64,000 nt of DNA, taken from NCBI RefSeq assembly GCF_035083965.1, contig NC_089738.1, forward strand, positions 4,735,398-4,799,397, in the 5' to 3' direction. Made by a program: the position numbers and the translations under genes. Shown piece by piece: positions 49,601-58,600 of the stretch. The notes below the pieces were generated by a model. That model was not told the origin of the DNA and did no database searches. It was given only the letters and a program-made list of their open reading frames with translations. This DNA is from Branchiostoma lanceolatum. Its lineage: Eukaryota > Chordata > Leptocardii > Amphioxiformes > Branchiostomatidae. The first letter of the stretch is position 1; the number at the start of each line of letters is the position of its first letter.

Positions 49601-52600
49601 GGCTCCTACACTCGCTACCCTATTTTCTACCGGGGCTCCTACACTCGCTACCCTATTTTCTACCGGGGCTCCTACACTCGCTACCCTAAAAAAGTAGCGA
49701 GTGTAGGGGCCCCGGTAAAATAGAATGGCACCCAGGCTAGATACATGTATAACACAGAACTTGCAAAATTTATGGTTGCAGTGGAGCAATGGCCCATATT
49801 GTACATCGTACATGTATATGATATCAGTACAAATACATGTACATCAGAAATTTCATTCTAAGCAGAGGTAGTAGACAAAATGCCATTTAGTAATACTATT
49901 ACACAATTTACAGTGTTCTCGCCAGGCCTTTTCAGCATAGGGGCCCCCTATGCTGTGATTTGGACCCCCTATGCTGTGATCTGGACCCCTATGCTGTGTT
50001 TCAACCAGCATAGGGGTGTTTCTTTCTTGGGAGAACCTTGAGACCCTTCATAAATCTTATAAAAAGTTCATATTTGGCTTTAGAATAAGACTGTGACAGA
50101 GGAAACACTTCACTTTACCAAATTTATCCCTCAAAATGTAGAAAATAGTGCCTCATTGGGTTATGAATCTAAAGATTTTCCTTGGGAGCATGCCAGACTC
50201 CCTACTCTTGTCATGTCTTCGGCACTCTGTGCGTGACTTGCGTTGCGTAAAGTTGGCCTCCTTTACCTGACCCCTATGCTGTAAAAAAATTCTGGTGAGA
50301 ACACTGTATTACGACAATGTATGTTACACTGTTCATGCTTGCCTATTCCAGAACAGTAGAAACCTGTTAATGGCATGACTGATTTATCAGTGGATCACTG
50401 GATGTCTAAACTCTAATGTATTGGCAATTTTGATTGATCAGTAATTCACTTGTAGATCATATAGTTCATACTTTCCAACTCTAACTCATCATACAAGGCT
50501 ATTCCAAGGTGAAACTAAAAATTCATTAATGCTTTAAATTTGATTAGTAGAGCCTACATTATCTGACCATTTTATGAATTCTATCAAAATTGAATCAGCA
50601 CATTAATTCATGATAAAGGAGTCATGAGGTCAATTGAGGTCAGGTAATCACTCTACATATTGTAGTTATAATGTAACTGACTTAATATGAAAATTTATTA
50701 TATACATTGTAATATACAGCACAATAGAAAGGTAAAAACCTACCTGCCTTAATGCTAAATGTACATGCATTATGTTTAATGTATTAGCTTGCTGGCATAT
50801 ACATGTACATATACAAATGTACATGTACATGTACATGTATGTAGTTACATGTATATCACTCCAGAAATATCTAGCAGAACACATACATGTACAAGATCAG
50901 TTTTTGATTCACCACATAACCTCACAACCAGTAAAAGAGTTTATATGCTAATCCCTTGTGAAAAATCAGAACGTTACCTGAAGTCAGCTGTTCCACTTGG
51001 GGTTAGAATGTGACCTTGTATGAGGTCATGCACTAGATGTCTAATGGGAAAATCATGCCAGACAGAGGGGGACCAACTCAAAGCTTCAAATTCAAGATTT
51101 TAAAAATGAGTACATTGAGGTAAAACTAAAGACCTTGAATTATTAGCACACAACCTTTCTGTTAAAGACATCCTAAATTATCTTCCTCATTAACATATCT
51201 ATTCAGAGTTTTGGTATAAAACCTGGTTCTCCAGTCATTTCCTTAGTTAGTCACTGACGAAAGATAGCCGATGCTGTCTGAAATGTCTGTTTCAAAATTT
51301 TATCCAGTTGCTTGAGTAACCATTTCATGTACACCCAAGTCTGTCTCCAGGACCGCCTCTCAGCTCCGTCCCAAACAAATTTGCTTGTTGGGACAGAAAA
51401 AAATTAACCCCATCCGTCCAAAAGATTCTAAACTTCATGACATGAGATTCATGAAAATTAATTTTTGGAACCTTAAAATGACATATTTGGCTCCCAAATA
51501 ATGAGTTACAAAAGAAAATCAAAGTTGGAGACAGTCCTGCCTACATGTACACCCAATTTGGTTTCATCAAATTCTACTTTTTGCTTGTCCTTTGAGGCCA
51601 TTTCTCTCAAGTTGAAAGCATTTTTACACGTGACAACAAAATATATTGTTTTAATTTAAGTACATGTATTCTGTGTCTTGGTCTATGTACAACAATACTC
51701 TAGGTCCTTACCTTTCCATATCATCTTTGGTGATCCCAGCCCTCCCCCATGTCACTGAAACACATCAACACAACAGAAGTGAGTATGGATTTCTGATATG
51801 TAAGGTGTTTTTATAAGAGATTACATACAAGTACATGTATACACATTGGAAAATAATGATATACATTTGTACATAGACTGCTATCAATATTGGACCTATA
51901 GTATAATGCACATAATAACAGAAATACCAGTACATGTGTACATTGGTGTGTTAATGTCTCTGTGGGGACATCTTGTGTGTGGTAGCAGAATTGCACCATG
52001 TACCACTGGTGCCCTTTCCAACAGTACAACTACACCACCTAGCAGGTAGGTAGTGAACTGCAGTTGGGTCAAGACTGGACTGAGGAAGTCAATGAATACA
52101 GTATCGCAAATTGCAATAACAAACACCTGATATCAGTTTGGAATGCAACAAACCACTTCACATAACCACATAGATGTAAGAAAATTCAAATTTCATATAT
52201 TTTATTATAAAAGTTTGATATTTGGGTCCTTTAGTTTAGTACACATTTTATACATATATTATTAGAACAATGTTTTAATCTTGTCACTAATTTTCTTTAT
52301 TTCAACTTAACTTTCATAGTTTATTCAAAATATAGGGCATCACTGTATCTTTTACTGTTACATACTGTTAATGCAGAAATATTTGCAGGGATTTCATTTC
52401 GCGATAGGGAGAAAATGGAGTGTTCGCGGTGGTTTTCAGCTCGTGTTTGAAACAATAATAGTGCTACAGTCACATAATGGTACAGGTTTTTGTGGTGGTT
52501 CTGAGTTCGCGGTAAGGAGTTCACTGCGAAAACCACATAAAACCACCGCAAACATTTCCTCAGAGACCTCAAAAACATGATTACACTTTAACAGTGGGGA

Positions 52601-55600
52601 TCAACCTCCACTAACTAGTAACTGACCAATCTAACGGGTCTGGACCTTTTAGCCTAGTGGTTAGCGCATTGATTTCCCAAGCCGTGCGGATCAGGATTGG
52701 CGCGGGTTCTAATCCCGGCAGCGGTGTACTCGCCCCTTTGGGTTTTTACAGTGGTTCCCACTCCGGCCCTGTGAGTAACGATCAGATCACACAGGGATGT
52801 CGTACTCGGAGACTCGGGACGAGTCTAGAAAGAAAAGTGGGAGTAGTGTAACAGTGGGGATCAACCTCCACTAGCTGTCCAGTCTAACTGGTCCGGACCT
52901 TTTAGCCTAGTGGTTAGCGCGTTGATTTCCCAAGCCGTGCGGATCGGGATTGGCGCAGGTTCTAATCCCGGAAGCGGCGTACTCGCCCCTTTGGGTTTTT
53001 ACAACACTCTTGTACTTTTGTAGTTGTACAATTCTTACAAAGAAGTTACATGTATAAGACTGTATGGATGCCATTGATTTTATACCCCCTGACAGGCTGC
53101 CTTGAACTTGTTTACGCTGGTAGAACCATGGTGTAGAACTGGGTTAGAAATTTGGCCCTAGGTGAGGTCAAGTATGTGACCTTACATCAACGTTGCTCCA
53201 GGGGTATTGGAAGTGATAAACTTGTAACTGCAGAGGACATGGAACAGGAGTTGTTTTTGAGATTATCTGACACCAGGATGACATGAAGGGTACCCAGGAC
53301 ACAGTCAGTGGATCACGCAATGCCCTGCACGGGTCATGTAGCTGTGGATTAAGTGGTTTGCCATGTTTTTGTATCCTTCCTGAAATCCACAGTGACAGTT
53401 TTCCAAGAACATGCTGTAAATGCAGAAATGTTTTATGTTCGCAGTGGATTTATGTTCGCGGTTCTTGCAGTGAACTGTTTGCAGCAAACTTGAAAACCAA
53501 GAAATACTGTACATGACAATATGTACAGTTAAAAAGGACAGAAATTTATGATCAGAACGAGTGAAGCAATACTAGTTATTGTCACTCCATGAATATCATC
53601 ATGCAATGCCATTGGGTAAATTGTTTCGATGTACTATAAGTATATAACATAGTACGTAGTCACTACTATGTAAAGAAATCACCAGCAAATCGACTAGGAA
53701 CATTGTCAAAGCCTTAAATTAAGTTAACTATCACCAACTTTTTACACAGGTCAGCTTCAAAGCCCACCTTTATTAGTAGGGCCATTTACATCTAGTTTCA
53801 TTTTCATAACCTGTACCAGTAATAATTTGACAATACATGTACCTTAAGTACACAATCATGTACGTAAATTAGCTGAAAGAAACTATGATATGCAATCTAC
53901 CTGCAGTAAAAAGTGAACTGTCAATATTTACTGACTTTTACACAATTACATGATGACCCGATTACACACTAAAACTGTGAAAAGGAGGAGGCAGGTGGTA
54001 AACTGCCCAGCTGTAATAACTAAACTCACCTGTTCACACAAAAAATCCTTAGTTGCTAAGTTAGTAAGACTTAAACTGATCTAAATAACCGAATCTGACT
54101 TCCTTTAAGAGATTCTTGAAGTAACGGAAATGATCTAAACGAACGGACACGGACCATTAACCAGCTTTCGCCCTACTATACATGTATGTTGTATGTTGTA
54201 GAAATTGTATATTGTTGTACCATAAATATGATATATGTCGATAGAGTTATTAGGACTCAAATGACTGTGTATCTCTGTTATATTGTATCTGACCCTTACC
54301 CCTTCCCTCATGACCTCAATGAAAAGCGGCCTGCGTGCCGATTTGAGCTTATCATGAATAAACAAAGGTTCAAACAAACAAACGTTCATGTAGCATGAAA
54401 AGTACATACATGTAAAAATCTCTAGTTTAGACAATTTCTTTCCTGATGATTATGTCAGATCATTCTTCAGAATATTGTTAACGGATTTCCAAACCACTGA
54501 TCCTTCAAGTTCAATGAGGTTTATATACATGTTTACGCTTGGCAGCATTCTGGAACAAATTAGCAATACCACACCTCATAACTTGTCGAGTTGATGCAAA
54601 ACGTTTGGGTGCGGTGGTATGTTTACAACTTCCCAAAGACTGACAGACATTCTTTGCCAAGAGGGGAGGCTACGTCCCACCACACAGATCACGTAAGCCA
54701 GTAACCCGCATAAGGAAACAGTGAAGGGAACATGGCCACCTGTGGGGAGGGGGGCAACCAGAAATTGGATGACGCACATGTATGTCCTGTCCTGTTCTAT
54801 TTATATAATGGATCAAACTTTTCAAAGTCAAGGCTGTACACAGAAAACTCTCAAGGTTATTTCATTTTCAGATGACTGAAGAAGGATGCCAGAAATTATT
54901 TCTCAGAAAACTTATCCCGAATGTCGCAGTGGTACAGATTGAATTAAACAATATCATTTTTCATTCCTGGATGCCTACATGTAACCTTCAAAAACGTACA
55001 GGTAATTTACTTTAAAAAAGGTAAAAATACAATATTTTAAGCGATGGTTTGCTTTGCTGGAATGCGGGATCACATGTGCTACAGTTCGAAGGGCCTATAT
55101 TAATATGAGTATATGACTTATGAGGTAAATATGCTCATCTAAACTTACATGTAGATGCATGTACATGTACTAGTAGAAGTTTGATAAGCGATGACATCTT
55201 TCAAGTTCAAAGTCACAGCCGCCTTAATTTGAATCTGTATTGTATACAAGATGAAAATAGGTATGGTTTGTGAAGATACAAATTTATCATCAGAAAAGCG
55301 GTTAAGTGTGTCTACATTCATCTCTCATAGCATTCTGCATTCTACAGCCTTTGGAACGATTGAACTGTTGATTGTTGAAGACAACTGCACGCTCTTCCAA
55401 CATAAACACTGTCTAGCTTTAACTCAGAATCTACTCCCAAGAATTCTTCAGGCTCAAGTCCAAGGTATTATGAACAGGGCAAGAAATTGTTAAGACAGCG
55501 GCAGTCTTCTCTAATATTGCTCAGTACAATACATGTACTTGAAAAGAGAAAATTTAAAGAAAACTCAAACAAACTTGACAAGCTAAGAGTCTGCATCTAC

Positions 55601-58600
55601 TGTTCGTAAATGCACTTAAGTTTGCGTGGTTTTGATTTTGCATTGGGAGAAAATGGAGTGTTCGCGGTGGTTTAAAGTTCGTTCTTGAGACAATAGTAGC
55701 GCTACAGATCTAGAATTAGAAACGCCGCTGAAAAATGTTCACAGTTCACCACTGCAAATTTTACAGCATTACAACAGATCTACTAGGCACAAAATATAAA
55801 GACCTAATGGTTTAAGGTTTCCTCCATATCAAAACCTTAACCAGGATCATACATGTAATATTTTAATACAGGCATGTACAAATGATGTAGTTTACAAGTC
55901 ATTGTAGTGGCACATGTACACTCTAGTCAAACTTCCTTGAACATTTTTGTAATTGTATCTGTCTGAAATGTAATTCAAAACGATAGCTGTGGTTTCTCTT
56001 ACTGTAGAGACTTTGGTACGTAAATTAATCTGTGTTTCTCTAATTCCAGTTAGGTTGAAGACTAACGCTCCAGACATTTTCTGGGAAATTATCCAAACCA
56101 AAACAGGCCACCTACCCAGTCTAGATCTGTGATAACCCTAGGGCGTTGGCGACACTTTTACACATAATTGATGACCTAGTTTGTTTACATTTCTTTTCTT
56201 GTCTTTATCTGAACAGACGTATAATGAAGTGTCCATAACTGGGTGGGCAAGCATATGAATGGTGATCATTTGCATTATAATTTTCTGATTGTTCTATTCA
56301 TCTGTACTATCATTGTCAAGATAATCATATTCATAGTATTTCATACTGATCAGATTACATCAGCAGTTCAATCTGTGCTTAGAACAGAAGGCCTACATGT
56401 ACTTATACTACCATACACTCTCTCTCCATACAGAAATATTGTTTTGATTCTTCTGGTACACACCACATACTAGTACCTTTTTAAGATGAACTTGAGCCGA
56501 GGCAAGGCAGCATTGCACTACTACAACTACAAAAACATGTAAAGTACACTGTAGAACTATTATAGCTAAAAAAAGCATTACACTTTGCCTTGATCTCTTG
56601 AAAGAAACTTTGATTCGAGAAAAGTTTTATGTCCGTTTATCACCGTTTCAGTGTTAAATTTTCAGCAATCAATGACTATAATGAGTATGAATCTTATGTT
56701 TACTTGTATTTTTTTTTTTATTATAGAAAAAACTGTACAACAACAATGTACCTGCAAATAAAAGAATTTTAACTGAGTTTATCTAAAATCACCAAGTAAA
56801 AGACAAAAAACATGCAGTCCCGAACAGTAGTGCACTGAACTCTAATTCTATACTGGAAGACGTGAGGTTACATCAGGGACTATTTGACAATGAGACCTTT
56901 TTCTGCCGCAACCTTGAGAAGTTGCCAAAAACCACAGATCACAGGAAATCTGTTTATGAAGGTTGGCAGCTTGGAAAGCCTGACCTACATATTGAAAGGT
57001 GGGACTTTCCAAAATGTGGCAGTAGCACATATTCAATACTGCTGGGAAAAAGGCACTGGAATTGGTGCCAAAAGTCTAGCAATGCACGGAAACACTCACA
57101 GGAAACAATATTTTCCAACGGTACCTTTCAAACTAGAAAATCAGACGAAAGAACGATAATAGAATGTCATTCTGACCGACATGAAGATTTTGTACACTAC
57201 ATATGCAAATTGTTACTAGTTATACGTTGTATGCTATTTCAGGATAGATAAACACTATTGTTATGACGTTACTTCAAGTCTTGACCCTGTACTAATATAG
57301 GCTGCAACATCCTGGTACAAGTTTGCCTGTCATTAACTTATAGTTTGACATGAAAAAATCCCCAACTTGTACAAGAACATTGCTGTAAAATATTAGCAAC
57401 AGCAACTTCAAAAAAAAAAAAAAATTGATAGGAAACTTTGCTTCGAATTGAGAAGATATAACGTCAAAAGGTGGTCATCTACACCCAGTTCCATCATGGA
57501 ATGTTTGAATATTTTCTGGAGAAAATTTTGTTGGCGTTCCTAACCTTTGAATGCAGTACAGTACATGGTTACACCCAAGGGTCATAGTCAGTTCATTGCT
57601 TTGGCGTACATTGTAACCATATTTTGTGTTCATGTTCTGTTCATGTCAAATACTTTGTATGTGACAGATACCGTTAGGGGTTGTTAGAGGAGGGTACCCA
57701 GAAGGGTATCAGGTCTTTTCGCCCCCTGACCTGTTCGTCCCCTGGTCCTTTCGTCCTCATCATGGACATTTCGTCCTCCCATTTAACAACATTTAAACCC
57801 TAAATGACTAGTTTTTTATCAGGTATTATTCTATAACTGATTAATATTACTTTAAAAGTATTTTACGGCAGCTAAACTCTAAGCCGGCGAAGTACTTGCC
57901 GTTTCCAGACGTGTCATACTTCGACCGAGATACACTTCCAGTCGGTCTTGGGCATCGGTGAATTTAGCAACATGAATATCCTAGCGTTTTTCAAAAAAAA
58001 GTCCCATACAGTTAATTTTCTTGTCAAAATTTCATTTCAGTCAGCTTATTTACTCATACAAACTCCGTAAAAGGCGCCCACGAGCGATTTGCAACATGCG
58101 TAAACAACCAAGATGGCGGGCGCGGCGGCGGCGACACCATGATGTCCCTCGCCGCTCGCGCGTCACTTTAGTCATCATGTTAGTGTCGGTTTTCCAACGT
58201 GAAAGACTTGAGAAAGCAACAGTGAAGGTTTTTTGAGAATCTTGATGAAATGTTATGATGAAAATTGAGTAACTTGTAATTGTGAGACAAGCGTCATCCG
58301 AGGACGAAATGTCCATGACGAGGACGAAAGGACCCGGGGACGAACGGGTCAGGGGGCGAAAAGTCTAGTAACCCCCAGAAGAAGAAGAACTGAGGAAGAA
58401 CTGTTATCTATTTCTATATCATTGTTGGTGTATACTGAAAATCTTGGCAGAACGTTATTATGAGGAAGCAGAGGATGCACTCAAATAATTTTCTATGATC
58501 TAACAAACCTATGAAACCATTAACAGGCGTAAACATAATATGTATAAACTTGTTTACAACTTGTACTACCTCAATGGTTCATAAACACAACGTGGCAAAA

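Noticed and set aside
49563..49694. CRISPR-like array of 33-bp repeats
   Set aside because: Units are directly contiguous with no spacers, inside a MITE in a eukaryotic intron.
56862..57251. 129-codon plus-strand open frame in UXS1 intron 1
   Set aside because: No recognisable motif; a second frame is also open over the same stretch. Could be an old transposon remnant, but unsupported.
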